A stretch of 64,000 nucleotides of DNA from Oscillospiraceae bacterium (GTDB lineage: Bacteria; Bacillota; Clostridia; Oscillospirales; Oscillospiraceae): positions 1-64,000 of the forward strand of contig CAJTGJ010000021.1 in assembly GCA_910575695.1 (NCBI GenBank). The letters are read 5' to 3'. Numbering within the stretch: the first letter of the stretch is position 1; each line of letters starts with the position of its first letter. Positions 48,605 to 57,463 of this stretch are shown here, in pieces. The notes below the pieces were generated by a model, which searched no databases, had not been told where the DNA came from, and worked only from the letters and a program-made list of their open reading frames with translations. The translations under genes and the position numbers were made by a program.

Positions 48605-48643
48605 AAACGGCCCGTCCGGACACCCGGACAGGCCGTTTTTTAT
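48605..48643. terminator. Bidirectional terminator
   Basis: AAAACGGCC-GTCCGG and CCGGAC-GGCCGTTTTTT, between the convergent carboxypeptidase and murC genes. Confidence 0.8.
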
Positions 48644-50013
48644 GTTTCGTTCACCAATGCCTCTCCAGCCAGATAAATATCCCCCGCGCCCACCGTGAGG
48701 AGCAGGTCCCCCGGCTGGGCGATCTCCCGCAGCTTTTCGGTGACGTCCGCCAGCGTGGGGCAGTAAACGCTCCCCGGGATTTTCGCCGCCAGATCGGCGG
48801 AGGAAATCCCAATGTCGTTGTCCTCCCGGGCGGCGAAGATTTCCGCCAGAATGGTGACGCTGGGCCGCTTGAGCACCTCCACGAAATCGTCGAACAGCTC
48901 GTGGGTGCGGGAGTAGGTGTGGGGCTGGAAAGCGCACACCACCCGCTTGTGCCCCAGCGCCGCCGCCGTGTCGAACAGGGAGGCCAGCTCGCCGGGGTGG
49001 TGGGCGTAGTCGTCGCACAGCTCCGCGCCATTGTACGATCCCTTGTACTCGAACCGCCGCCCGGGCAGGCGGAAGTCCCGCATCCCGTCCTCCACCGCCT
49101 TCCCGGGCAGGCCCAGGGCGATGGCGGCGGCGGATGCCGCCAGGGCGTTCTTCACATTATGCATCCCCGGCACGGACAGGTCCAGATGGGCGTACTTCTC
49201 CCCCCGGTACACCACGTCAAAGGAACCGAAGCCCTGGTCCATGGTGAGGTTTGACCCGTGTACGTCTCCCTGCTCCACGCCGAAGGTCATGACGGGCCGG
49301 GTCTCCCCTTCCAGGGCGGCCATGGTGTTCTCATCCTCGCAGTTGGCCACGATCAGGCCGTTTTCCGGCACCCGGTCGGCAAACTTCCGGAAGGATTTCT
49401 CCACATCGGCCAGGTCCTTGAAAAAGTCCAGGTGGTCGGCCTCCACGTTCAGGATCACCGCCACGGTGGGGTAAAAGGACAAAAACGAGTTGCAGTATTC
49501 GCAGGACTCCAGGATGATGGTGTCCCCGTGCCCCACCCGGTGGCAGGCCTCCAGCAGGGGCAGGGTGCCGCCGATCATCACCGTGGGGTCGGCCTGGGCC
49601 GCCATGAAAATGTGGGTGCACATGGAGGTGGTGGTGGTTTTCCCGTGGGTGCCCGAGATGCAAAGGGCGTTTTTGTAGTCCCGCATGATGGCCCCCCAGG
49701 CCTGGGCGCGTTCAAATACGGGGATGCCCGCCTCCAGGGCGGCGGCGATCTCCGGGTTGCTGTCGTGGACGGCGGCGGTGCGCACCACGCAGTCCGCACC
49801 CTGGATGCTCTCGGACCGGTGGCCGATGACCACCTCGATGCCCAGCTTCCGCAGGTGGAGGACGGTGGCGCTCTCCTTCTGGTCCGAGCCGGTGACCTTC
49901 ACCCCCGTCCCGTGGAGCACCTCCGCCAGGGACGCCATGGACACCCCGCCGATGCCCACCAGATGCGCCCGTTTCCCGGGCTGTAAATAGTCGCGGATAT
50001 TTTTCGTTTCCAT
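48640..50013 (-). CDS. murC: UDP-N-acetylmuramate--L-alanine ligase
   Basis: A 457-residue Mur ligase: N-terminal Rossmann-type HLVGIGGVSMASLAEVL, ATP loop CISGTHGKTTTTSMCTHI (about 117-134), NVEADHLDFF and the C-terminal DDYAHHPGEL. It adds the first amino acid to UDP-MurNAc in peptidoglycan synthesis. GGGGT lies eight bases before the ATG at 50013; the ATG at 50019 is too close. The gene is alone, away from other mur genes. Confidence 0.94.
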   Translation of the reverse strand: METKNIRDYLQPGKRAHLVGIGGVSMASLAEVLHGTGVKVTGSDQKESATVLHLRKLGIEVVIGHRSESIQGADCVVRTAAVHDSNPEIAAALEAGIPVFERAQAWGAIMRDYKNALCISGTHGKTTTTSMCTHIFMAAQADPTVMIGGTLPLLEACHRVGHGDTIILESCEYCNSFLSFYPTVAVILNVEADHLDFFKDLADVEKSFRKFADRVPENGLIVANCEDENTMAALEGETRPVMTFGVEQGDVHGSNLTMDQGFGSFDVVYRGEKYAHLDLSVPGMHNVKNALAASAAAIALGLPGKAVEDGMRDFRLPGRRFEYKGSYNGAELCDDYAHHPGELASLFDTAAALGHKRVVCAFQPHTYSRTHELFDDFVEVLKRPSVTILAEIFAAREDNDIGISSADLAAKIPGSVYCPTLADVTEKLREIAQPGDLLLTVGAGDIYLAGEALVNET

Positions 50014-50069
50014 ACTCATTACCCCATATAAAAATGCGTCACGGCCGCATTTCTCAATTTCAGCACCTT

Positions 50070-50098
50070 ATTATATCTTGCCCCGCGGGAAAATGCAA
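50070..50098 (-). promoter_or_regulatory. Sigma-A promoter of murC
   Basis: On the minus strand TTGCAT (50098-50093), 17-base spacer, TATAAT (50075-50070). Confidence 0.75.
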
Positions 50099-50169
50099 CC
50101 TATAAAATCAGTATAGGCGGGGGAAACAGGATTTAGACGGGAAGGACGGGCCATGCCGCGAAAAAAATG

Positions 50170-50210
50170 GGGGACGGTCCGGCAGTCAAACCCGCCGGAC
50201 CGTCCCCGTC
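50170..50210 (-). terminator. Terminator of the DUF4097 gene
   Basis: GGGACGGTCCGGC and GCCGGACCGTCCC pair; the minus strand continues CATTTTTTTCG. Confidence 0.8.
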
Positions 50211-50218
50211 CCTCTCCG

Positions 50219-51352
50219 TCAGCCCTTCTGGCCCGTATAGAAGCATACATAGATATCGCCTGCGTCGGTCTCCACATTCAGCTTGTAGGGCTGGCTGCCC
50301 TTCTGCTCCGCCTTTTGGCCGAAGTGTGTGTCGTTTATGAGTATATTGCCCATGTCGGACTCCAGCTCAAAGGAGCACTCCTCCTGCCAGCAGTTCAGGT
50401 TGACTTCCACCTGGCCCACATCGGCCTCCAGGTCCATCTCCAGGCCCTCCCAAAGCTCGCCGAGGCCCAGGGCGATATCGCCGACATCGGCGGTCAGCTC
50501 CAGCTTTTGGGTATGGCGCACTTCATAGCACTGCACATCGCCCGCCTGGGACTCCAGCGTTATCTTCTCTGCGATAACGCTGGCCACATACACATCGCCC
50601 AGCTCGGTTTTAATGCTGATCTTCTCCAGCGGGACGCCCTCGGGCACGGTGATATCCACGCTCGGGCCCTCGCCGCCCGACGCGGCCAAGCCTGTCAGCA
50701 TGGTAATATATGCCGGGTCATCGGTCTCCTGAATTTTGAGGGTGCTGTCCTCCACGTACCAATTCACAAAGCTGCCCGTGCCGTTGATCGACAGGGTGAA
50801 GTCATTCCCCTCCGTCACCGTGATACTGCCCAGCTCAATGCTGCAGTCGATGGAATTGAAGGGCTCCAGCCAACCGTCCTCCATGTTCCAGAAGCCGTTG
50901 ATATGGACCTCCTCGCCCTCCTGGTAAGCGAAAGCGCCGGGGAACTCCTCCACAGGCGCAAAACCGTAATTCTCCACCACGGACCCCACAGCGACCTGGG
51001 CTTCACCACTCACCGAGCGGCCGGCAAACTGAGACGCCAGCATTCCCACCGACACCGCCGCAATGGCCACACACGCTATTGTTCCCGCCAGCACGAAGGG
51101 CCACACCTTTGTCCTTTTCCTCGGGGGGACCCAGGAATTGGCCGCCTCCTGGGAGACGTAGCCGCCCTCCACCGCCAGACGGCAGGACAGCGCCCAGGGG
51201 TCGCCCAGCTCGGCCACCACCTCGCCCTCCCGCCCGGGACCGGCCTCGTCAAAATATTCCGCGTAGTAGCGCAGGATGTCCTGCCGCTCACGCTCGGGCA
51301 CCCAGCGGGCCAGCCCTTCCGCCAGCTCAGCCAAATAGGTGATCTTGTCCAT
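50219..51352 (-). CDS. DUF1700-DUF4097 membrane protein
   Basis: A 377-residue protein: an N-terminal DUF1700/HAAS-type helical domain (YLAELAEGLARWVPERERQDILRYYAEYFDEA), one membrane span (about 82-108) and a long outer beta-strand repeat domain of the DUF4097 type, with regular phrases such as VDITVPEGVPLEKISIKTELGDVYV and LTADVGDIALG. Together with the PadR gene, which overlaps it by 26 bases, it forms the PadR-HAAS envelope-sensing module common in Firmicutes, where the cognate regulator responds to a membrane signal. ATG at 51352 is chosen over 51358 for spacing from GGAGG. Confidence 0.87.
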   Translation of the reverse strand: MDKITYLAELAEGLARWVPERERQDILRYYAEYFDEAGPGREGEVVAELGDPWALSCRLAVEGGYVSQEAANSWVPPRKRTKVWPFVLAGTIACVAIAAVSVGMLASQFAGRSVSGEAQVAVGSVVENYGFAPVEEFPGAFAYQEGEEVHINGFWNMEDGWLEPFNSIDCSIELGSITVTEGNDFTLSINGTGSFVNWYVEDSTLKIQETDDPAYITMLTGLAASGGEGPSVDITVPEGVPLEKISIKTELGDVYVASVIAEKITLESQAGDVQCYEVRHTQKLELTADVGDIALGLGELWEGLEMDLEADVGQVEVNLNCWQEECSFELESDMGNILINDTHFGQKAEQKGSQPYKLNVETDAGDIYVCFYTGQKG

Positions 51353-51662
51353 GTCCATCCTCCTTCAAAATCCAATCCACGCCGCCGCGGAATCTGACCC
51401 ACTCCTGCCGCAGCTCCTTCAGGTAGCCCTGCCCGGGGGGCGTGATGGCGTAATACCTGCGGTTGCGGCCCTGGTAGGGCCTGTCATAAACGGTGAGCAG
51501 CTGCTCCTTCTGCAGCCGCCGGAGCACCGGGTACAGGGTGGATTCCGAGATATCCAGCCGCTCCTTCACCTGCTGGGTCAGCACGTAGCCGTAAGCGTCC
51601 CCCCGGGACAACACCGCCAGCACGCAGCTGTCCAATAATTGGGGGCCCATCGCGAAAGCCAT
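51327..51662 (-). CDS. PadR family transcriptional regulator
   Basis: A 111-residue PadR protein of the short type: GPQLLDSCVLAVLSRGDAYGYVLTQQVKERLDISESTLYPVLRRLQKEQLLTVY (winged helix) and a C-terminal dimer helix. PadR proteins repress their own operons. The ATG at 51662 has AAGGAGG seven bases upstream; the upstream open frame is the tandem repeat and is not coding. It is first in the operon with the DUF1700-DUF4097 gene. A palindrome over the promoter is a likely operator. Confidence 0.9.
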   Translation of the reverse strand: MAFAMGPQLLDSCVLAVLSRGDAYGYVLTQQVKERLDISESTLYPVLRRLQKEQLLTVYDRPYQGRNRRYYAITPPGQGYLKELRQEWVRFRGGVDWILKEDGHGQDHLFG

Positions 51663-51680
51663 GCTACCCCTCCTTTCGTC

Positions 51681-51942
51681 GTCGCAAAGTCCGTTCCATT
51701 CCGTTTCCGCCTGCCGGCGAAAACTCCATTCCACTCCCTTGCTCCTCCTCCCCCCACAAAGCCCAAGGGCGGCTTTGCGGGGACCCCTTTCTTTGTCGCA
51801 AAGTCCGTTCCATTCCGTTTCCGCCTGCCGGCGAAAACTCCATTCCACTCCCTTGCTCCTCCTCCCCCCCACAAAGCCCAAGGGCGGCTTTGCGGGGACC
51901 CCTTTCTTTGTCGCAAAATCCGTTCCATTCCGTTTCCGCCTG
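51681..51942 (-). repeat. Tandem 114-115 bp repeats in the padR leader
   Basis: Two full units (51681-51794 and 51795-51909) and a third partial one (51910-51942) begin GTCGCAAA; the two full units differ by one C in a C6/C7 run. They fill the leader between the promoter and the padR ribosome binding site. Read as RNA (minus strand) each unit folds: CCCCGCAAAGCC with GGCTTTGTGGGG, and TTTCGCC with GGCGGAAA. Confidence 0.85.
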
Positions 51943-51951
51943 TCATGGTCT

Positions 51952-51972
51952 ATATTATATAGCGTATAATAT
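51952..51972. promoter_or_regulatory. Probable PadR operator
   Basis: ATATTATA-TAGCG-TATAATAT, a perfect 8-5-8 inverted repeat that overlaps the -10 box of the operon's promoter. Confidence 0.6.
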
Positions 51973-51983
51973 TAGTCTGTCAA
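51954..51983 (-). promoter_or_regulatory. Promoter of the PadR-DUF1700 operon
   Basis: On the minus strand TTGACA (51983-51978), 18-base spacer, TATAAT (51959-51954); it makes a leader of nearly 290 bases. Confidence 0.8.
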
Positions 51984-52030
51984 TATGGAATGAGGCACTT
52001 TTAAAATTTCTTAAAAAATGGCAAAAGAAG

Positions 52031-52068
52031 CGCCCCCCTCATGGGGGGCGCTTCTTTTCCATACCCGC
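52031..52068 (-). terminator. Terminator of the FapA-like gene
   Basis: AAAAGAAGCGCCCCCC and GGGGGGCGCTTCTTTT form a perfect stem with T-runs both ways. Confidence 0.85.
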
Positions 52069-52097
52069 GGCGGCATTCCCAGCCGCGTTCCAACAGG

Positions 52098-53843
52098 CTA
52101 CATCACAATAATCTCGCCGCAGACCATCTTGGCAACGCACTGACGCTCCTCCCGGTGCAGGCGGACCATCTCCTCGCCAATGTGGATCTCCGTTCCGGCG
52201 TAGGCCACGCCGCACTCCAGACGGCCCTCCTCCTCCTTATTGCCCATGGACTCCTTGATCCGGTTCAGGTCCTCCTCCAGCTGCTGGAGCCGCAGCTCCG
52301 TGGTGGACAGCCTCATCCGGACCTTGCCCAGCAGGCTGGACTTCACGGGGCTGTCCAGCTGGCATTCCAGCCGCTCGTGCTCGATCTCCAGTTCCTTCAG
52401 CTCCCGGCGCACCTGTTCCCGCTCAAAGCTGGTGCAGGGCAGTCCGCCCAGCACAATGGAGGTGCGGCGCTCCGACCGGGAGCCCACGATGGAGGCGCTG
52501 ATCTTCTTTGCCGCCCAGACCCGGCCGCCCATGATGACGCCCCGCCCGGAACGGACCACTACCTCCCCGTCGCAGTAGACGCCGCCGTTGATGATGGCGT
52601 CGGTCTGGAGGTTTTCCCGCACGTAAATGGTGGCGTTTTCAATGTATTTGGAGAACACGCACCGCTGGGACCGGACGGTGGTTGTGCCGTCCCCCAGGAT
52701 GCCCTTGACCACGGTGAGGTCGCCGCCGGCCTCCACGGTGCTGCCCGCCTCGATGACGCCGCCCACCCAGACGCTGCCCATGGCCTGGACGGAGAAGCCG
52801 CTGAGCACGTCGCCGTTGATGTTCACGTCCCCCACGAATTTGATGTTTCCGGTGGAAAAGTCCACGTCCCCCGGCACATCCAGCACAGGCTTGACCTGGA
52901 AGCCCCGCCCGGTGAACTCCACATGGCCGTCGGCCAGGGCCACCAGGGCGTCCCCGTCCTCGCTGATCTCGGTGTTGCGCCCCTTGGGCAGGGAGACGGA
53001 CTTGCCGCTTTTGGCGGGGATCTCCTGGTCCAGCACCGTCCGGCCCGGCTCGCCCTCGGTGGGGCGGATGAGGCGGCAGATCTCCTGCCCTTCCTTCACG
53101 TTGTTGATCAGGTTCAGCGCGGCGTAGTCCACCTGGTCGTACTCGTCCACCGCCAGGATGCGCTCCACCACCCGGGGGAAGTAGTCCACGATGTTGCCGT
53201 TCTTGCCGTCAAAGGCGGGCTTGCCCTGGGCAATGAGGAACAGATGGAAATACCGCTGGTCGTCGTGGGACAGCCGGTCCGCCAGCCGCTCGTTGATGCC
53301 GTAGGCGATGCCCTGGCCCTGCAAGGCCTGATAGAGCATCGCCCGGGTGAGCTCCTGGCCCTCCCCCATGGGCGGGAACACCATCACCCAGGCATAGAGC
53401 TTGTTGGCGGAAATGTGAAACCAGGGTAAGGCGTCCGCTCCCTGGGGGCCCTCCGCCGCCCCTGCGTCCCCGTCCTTTTTGCTCCGGCTCCCGTTGTCCT
53501 TCATGGATTTCATCCGGAAATTGCAGGCGGTTTTCAGCGCGCTTTGCAGCCTGCTTTTCTCCCGGCGGATCATGTCCTCCGGCAGCGTGCCGTCCTCATC
53601 CATGCACAGGCGCGGGGCCGGCATGGCCCCCGCCTCCCTCCGCCGCTGGCTGTAGAGCTGAATCAGCGGGTGTTCTCCCGGCAGCTTGATCAGTGCCGGG
53701 TCCTCCGGCGCGGACGCCGCGGCCTCCGAACGCGGGTCCGGCGATTCCGGGTTCAGCCCTTCCGCGCGGAGATCCTCCCCGGCGCTTTCGGCCTCCGCCT
53801 TTGAACCGAACAGGATGGATGCGATTTTGTCTTTGAGCGACAT
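52098..53843 (-). CDS. FapA/DUF342 family protein
   Basis: A 581-residue protein with a disordered acidic N-terminus (about 1-150), a central DUF342 beta-helix with repeated short strands (DVPGDVDFSTGNIKFVGDVNINGDVLSG, GVIEAGSTVEAGGDLTVVKGIL) and a C-terminal coiled coil (VRRELKELEIEHERLECQL). FapA-type proteins are named flagellar assembly proteins but occur widely, including in non-flagellated species; they probably act as polymerising cytoplasmic scaffolds. It stands alone with its own promoter and terminator. Confidence 0.88.
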   Translation of the reverse strand: MSLKDKIASILFGSKAEAESAGEDLRAEGLNPESPDPRSEAAASAPEDPALIKLPGEHPLIQLYSQRRREAGAMPAPRLCMDEDGTLPEDMIRREKSRLQSALKTACNFRMKSMKDNGSRSKKDGDAGAAEGPQGADALPWFHISANKLYAWVMVFPPMGEGQELTRAMLYQALQGQGIAYGINERLADRLSHDDQRYFHLFLIAQGKPAFDGKNGNIVDYFPRVVERILAVDEYDQVDYAALNLINNVKEGQEICRLIRPTEGEPGRTVLDQEIPAKSGKSVSLPKGRNTEISEDGDALVALADGHVEFTGRGFQVKPVLDVPGDVDFSTGNIKFVGDVNINGDVLSGFSVQAMGSVWVGGVIEAGSTVEAGGDLTVVKGILGDGTTTVRSQRCVFSKYIENATIYVRENLQTDAIINGGVYCDGEVVVRSGRGVIMGGRVWAAKKISASIVGSRSERRTSIVLGGLPCTSFEREQVRRELKELEIEHERLECQLDSPVKSSLLGKVRMRLSTTELRLQQLEEDLNRIKESMGNKEEEGRLECGVAYAGTEIHIGEEMVRLHREERQCVAKMVCGEIIVM

Positions 53844-53885
53844 ACCCTAACGCCTCCCTTCCACAAAAATAATACAGCTGAAATC

Positions 53886-53914
53886 ATTATACCAAGGCTT
53901 TGGCCCGTTGGCAA
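53886..53914 (-). promoter_or_regulatory. Sigma-A promoter of the FapA-like gene
   Basis: On the minus strand TTGCCA (53914-53909), 17-base spacer, TATAAT (53891-53886). Confidence 0.8.
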
Positions 53915-53965
53915 GAAGCAGATGTGCATAACCGCTTTTTGCCGGTCTGGACCGGCCGGTTAAAA

Positions 53966-54013
53966 AGCCGCCATACCGCTGCCACAGCACAAAGAGCGGT
54001 GACGGCGGTATGG
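53966..54013 (-). terminator. Terminator of the chemoreceptor gene
   Basis: GCCGCCATACCGC and GCGGTATGGCGGG arms enclose a second small stem; the minus strand ends GGCTTTTTAACC. Confidence 0.75.
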
Positions 54014-54046
54014 CGGGAAAAGCTGTTTGGACTGTTCCGGCCCCGG

Positions 54047-55717
54047 TCACATACGGCGGAGGCGGAAGGTTTTCACCAGCTGCTTGAGCACGTTGGCCTG
54101 GGCGCTGAGCTCCTGGCTGGTGGCGGCGCTCTCCTCGGCGGTGGAGGAGTTGGTCTGCACCACCCCGGTGATCTGCCCGATCTGGTCCTGAATCTGCACC
54201 ACGGCCCCCGCCTGGGTCTGGGCGTCGGCGGCGATGCCGTTGATGGTCTCCTCGATCCCGTGGGCGCCCTCCACCACGTTTTTCAGCTGCCGGGCGGTGG
54301 CGTCCGCGATCTGGGTGCCCTGGTTCACGGCGGAGATGGAGCGCCCGATCAGCGCCGAGGTGGACTGGGACGCCTCGGCGCTCTTGGCGGCGAGGCTGCG
54401 CACCTCGTCGGCCACCACGGCGAAGCCCTTGCCCGCCGTACCGGCCCGGGCGGCCTCCACGGCGGCGTTCAGCGCCAGGATGTTGGTCTGGAACGCGATG
54501 TCCTCAATGGTCTTGATGATCTTCTCGATCTCATTTGAGCTGTCGGTGATCTCGCCCATGGCGGCGATCATTTCCTGCATCTTCTGGTTGCCCTCGGCCA
54601 GCTGGACGCCCATGCCGGTGACCTGTTCCCGGGCCCGCTGGGCGTTTTCCGCGGTCTGCCTGACGTTCTCGGTGACGGCCCGCATGGTGTGCTCCAGCTC
54701 CTCCACGGCGGTGGTCTGCTCCATGGAGCCCTGGCTGAGGGCCTGGGAAGCGGTGGACATCTGCTCCGCGCCGCCGGAGACGTGCTCGGCGCTGGCCACG
54801 ATCTGGCCCATGGTGCTGTTGAGCTTCTGGAGGATGTCGTTCAGCGAGGTGCGGATGGAGGCGAAATCCCCCACATATTCCTGGGTGATCTGGGCGGTGA
54901 GGTCGCCCCCGGCGATAGCCTCCAGCATGGTGGAGATCTCGCCGATATAGTTCCGCAGGCGGCTGATGGTGCTGTCAAAGCTCTGGGACAGCACGCCGAT
55001 CTCGTCGTTGGAGCTGATGCCCACCAGCATGGTCTGGTGCTGGTTCAGCCCCAGGTCGCCCTGCTCCAGGGTCTGGGCCAGGATGCTCAGGCGGAACAGG
55101 GGGGTGGACACCGTCCGCTTTATGTAGGCCCCCACAATGAGTATGCCCAGGACGATCAGCGCCAGACCGGCTGCGCAGGACAGCACGACGGTCAGCCAGA
55201 TCTGGTTTACGGCGGAGGACATGGATATGCCGGCAAAGATCAGACCGTCGATCTGGCCGTTGGCGTCATAGGTGGGGGCATAGGAGCACAGGTGGTTTTC
55301 CCCCAGGATGGAGGCCCGCCCCACATAGCTTTTGCCCTGCTGGAGCACCACCCCGGCCAGGTCGCTGGACAGGCGGGTGCCCACGGCCCTCTCCCCGTTC
55401 TGCTGGATGGTGGTGTAGGCCCGCTCATCCCCGCGGAAAATGGTGAACTCGCACCCCATCTCCTGCTTGAGCGCGTCCAGGAGCGCGGTTTTGTCCTCAT
55501 CGCCGGTGTAATTGGCCAGCTCGTAGGCCAGCACGTTGGTGCCGCTTACGCACTCCTTTTCCATCATGGATATGGTGAGCCGATAGCACATCAGCACACA
55601 CAGCACCACAACCAGGGTGATGCTCACGCCCAGCATGGCCGCCACCAGGTTTGCGACCTTGCTGCCGATACGTTTGGTTTTCTGATCCTTATTTCCGCTG
55701 TGCTTCATAGCAGCCAT
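54047..55717 (-). CDS. Methyl-accepting chemotaxis protein
   Basis: A 556-residue chemoreceptor: cytoplasmic basic start, first membrane span (about 21-45), an extracellular single-Cache-like sensor of about 135 residues ([44 protein letters not shown]), second span (about 188-210), HAMP-like linker and the signalling hairpin with the invariant tip ([41 protein letters not shown]). It signals to CheA/CheW. The ATG at 55717 has GGGAGTG six bases upstream. Alone on the minus strand. Confidence 0.92.
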   Translation of the reverse strand: MAAMKHSGNKDQKTKRIGSKVANLVAAMLGVSITLVVVLCVLMCYRLTISMMEKECVSGTNVLAYELANYTGDEDKTALLDALKQEMGCEFTIFRGDERAYTTIQQNGERAVGTRLSSDLAGVVLQQGKSYVGRASILGENHLCSYAPTYDANGQIDGLIFAGISMSSAVNQIWLTVVLSCAAGLALIVLGILIVGAYIKRTVSTPLFRLSILAQTLEQGDLGLNQHQTMLVGISSNDEIGVLSQSFDSTISRLRNYIGEISTMLEAIAGGDLTAQITQEYVGDFASIRTSLNDILQKLNSTMGQIVASAEHVSGGAEQMSTASQALSQGSMEQTTAVEELEHTMRAVTENVRQTAENAQRAREQVTGMGVQLAEGNQKMQEMIAAMGEITDSSNEIEKIIKTIEDIAFQTNILALNAAVEAARAGTAGKGFAVVADEVRSLAAKSAEASQSTSALIGRSISAVNQGTQIADATARQLKNVVEGAHGIEETINGIAADAQTQAGAVVQIQDQIGQITGVVQTNSSTAEESAATSQELSAQANVLKQLVKTFRLRRM

Positions 55718-56122
55718 ATGGTTCACTCCCAAAATAGTGTTTATGACCCGGGCGCGCACCCCGGGCGCATTCTGTTTTTACTTTTTATTGTACCGGACCG
55801 CGTCTGTCCCTCCGGCCTCCGGGGGGCGTGGAGGGCGTCTATGCGCGGCTTATAAATTTTTGCGGGTCCCTCCCGGGTTCTGTCTGACCTCCCGTCCGAC
55901 CAGGGAGTCCGCTTGCGTTCCCGTCACGATCCTGTCGCCCCTTTTCTACATGAATTTCTTTGCCAGCAGGCATAGTAAAAGCACCACAAACTGCCGGCTC
56001 GGCAATGACGCGCCCTGCCGAGCCGGCAGATGATGGGCTTTGAACGCAGTATACCATAGATTGCCTGCGAAGGGAAGTGTTTTTTTCGGGGAAACCGCTG
56101 GGGGACAACGGTTTGATTCTGG
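55718..56122. other. Intergenic stretch between divergent chemosensory genes
   Basis: No gene is supported. It holds a GC-rich hairpin near 55745 and a perfect 14-bp-stem hairpin at 55991-56029 (CTGCCGGCTCGGCA and TGCCGAGCCGGCAG). No riboswitch is recognised. Confidence 0.55.
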
Positions 56123-56151
56123 TTGAAATCTCACGGGCAGAATGCTATAAT
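56123..56151 (+). promoter_or_regulatory. Sigma-A promoter of the binding protein-chemoreceptor operon
   Basis: TTGAAA (56123-56128), 17-base spacer, TATAAT (56146-56151). Confidence 0.8.
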
Positions 56152-56183
56152 CATGGCATATCGTGTAGGAGGAATGAAACAGA

Positions 56184-57419
56184 ATGGCAAAACGGATTTT
56201 TCTTCTGATGTTATCAGCCTGTCTCCTCTCCCTGGCGGCCGCCTGTGACGCCGGAACGCCGGCCCCCGGCGAGAGCCGGCCCGTGAGGGAAACCGTGGAG
56301 CTGACCGTATGGGGCGGGGAGGAGGACGAGGCGCTGCTGGAGCAGATTTTTGCGTCCTTCCGGGAGCATTACGCCGGACAGGCCGACTTCCGCATTACAT
56401 ACCAGTCCCAGAGCGAATCCAACTGCAAGGACGTGCTGCTGGGGGACCTGGAGGCGGGGGCGGATGTGTTTGCCTTTGCCGACGACCAGGTCGCCGCTCT
56501 GGCCGCCGCCGGGGGGCTGGACCCCATCGAGGACGACGCGGCCATCCGCGGCGCCTCCCTCCCCGCCGCGGTGGAAGCGGCCAGCGTGGAGGGCACCTTG
56601 TACGCCTACCCGCTGACGGCGGACAACGGCTATTTCCTGTACTATAACAAGGCCTATTTTACCGACGAGGACGTCCAGAGCCTGGACCGGATGCTGGAGG
56701 CGGCGGAACAGGCCGGAAAGCTGGTGGCCATGGACTGGTCCTCCGCCTGGTATGTCTACGCGTTCTTCGGCAACACCGGGCTGGAGGTGGGCCTCAATGA
56801 GGACGGCCTGACCAACTACTGCACCTGGAACAGCACGGACAACCCCATCCGGGGGACGGACGTGGCCCGGTCCATGCTGGACATCGCCTCCAGCCCCGCC
56901 TTCTCAAACCGGACGGACCAGGAGTTCCTGGAGGGCGTACGGGACGGCACCGTGGCGGCGGGCGTCAGCGGCGTGTGGAACGCGGTGGCGCTGCAGGAGG
57001 CCTGGGGCAGCAACCTGGGCGCGGCAAAGCTGCCCGCGTTCACCTGCGGAGGACGGCAGGTCCAGATGGCGTCCTTCTCCGGCTGCAAGCTCATCGGCGT
57101 CAACGCCTACTCCCAGCACCCGGACTGGGCGGCGCGGCTGGCGGAGTGGATCACCAGCGAGGAGAACCAGCGCCTGCGCTTTGAGCTGCGCAGCCAGGGC
57201 CCGGCCAATATCAGCGTGGCAAATTCCGCCCAGGTCCAGTCGTCCCCGGCCATCGCGGCCCTGCTGGAGCAGTCCAACTACTCCCAGATCCAGCGGGTGG
57301 GCGGGAAGTTCTGGGACCCGGTGACGGAGTTTGCCGCCAGCATGGCCCAGGGGAATCCCTCCGGCGCGTCACTCCAGGACCAGCTGGACCGGATGGTCGA
57401 GGGCGTGACGGCACGCTGA
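56184..57419 (+). CDS. Extracellular solute-binding lipoprotein
   Basis: A 411-residue family 1 (sugar-type) substrate-binding protein with a lipoprotein signal peptide ending LAAACDAG (lipid-bearing Cys near 21). Typical signatures: VELTVWGGEEDEALLEQIFASF, ADVFAFADDQVAALAAAGGLDPI, NGYFLYYNKAYF and GVSGVWNA. It would sit outside the membrane and bind a sugar, oligosaccharide or related ligand. The next gene is a chemoreceptor in the same operon, and no ABC permease gene is present on either side, so sensing is the likely role. Confidence 0.87.
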   Translation: MAKRIFLLMLSACLLSLAAACDAGTPAPGESRPVRETVELTVWGGEEDEALLEQIFASFREHYAGQADFRITYQSQSESNCKDVLLGDLEAGADVFAFADDQVAALAAAGGLDPIEDDAAIRGASLPAAVEAASVEGTLYAYPLTADNGYFLYYNKAYFTDEDVQSLDRMLEAAEQAGKLVAMDWSSAWYVYAFFGNTGLEVGLNEDGLTNYCTWNSTDNPIRGTDVARSMLDIASSPAFSNRTDQEFLEGVRDGTVAAGVSGVWNAVALQEAWGSNLGAAKLPAFTCGGRQVQMASFSGCKLIGVNAYSQHPDWAARLAEWITSEENQRLRFELRSQGPANISVANSAQVQSSPAIAALLEQSNYSQIQRVGGKFWDPVTEFAASMAQGNPSGASLQDQLDRMVEGVTAR

Positions 57420-57463
57420 GCACATATAATACGATAAGCACATCAAGATCGGGAGGGAGCCGT

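Noticed and set aside
51663-51881. N-terminal extension of the PadR protein through the repeats
   Set aside because: The frame is open only because the repeat length is nearly divisible by three in one unit; a clear AAGGAGG and ATG lie right at the normal PadR start.
51663-51942. Possible CRISPR array
   Set aside because: The repeats are 114-115 bases long with no spacers, so this is a tandem repeat, not CRISPR. No array or cas gene was seen anywhere in the window.
55760-56120. Riboswitch or c-di-GMP aptamer
   Set aside because: No conserved aptamer core could be matched; only simple hairpins are present.
55946-56134. Minus-strand 62-codon frame near the chemoreceptor gap
   Set aside because: No ribosome binding site and its sequence runs over the hairpin at 55991-56029; not a gene.
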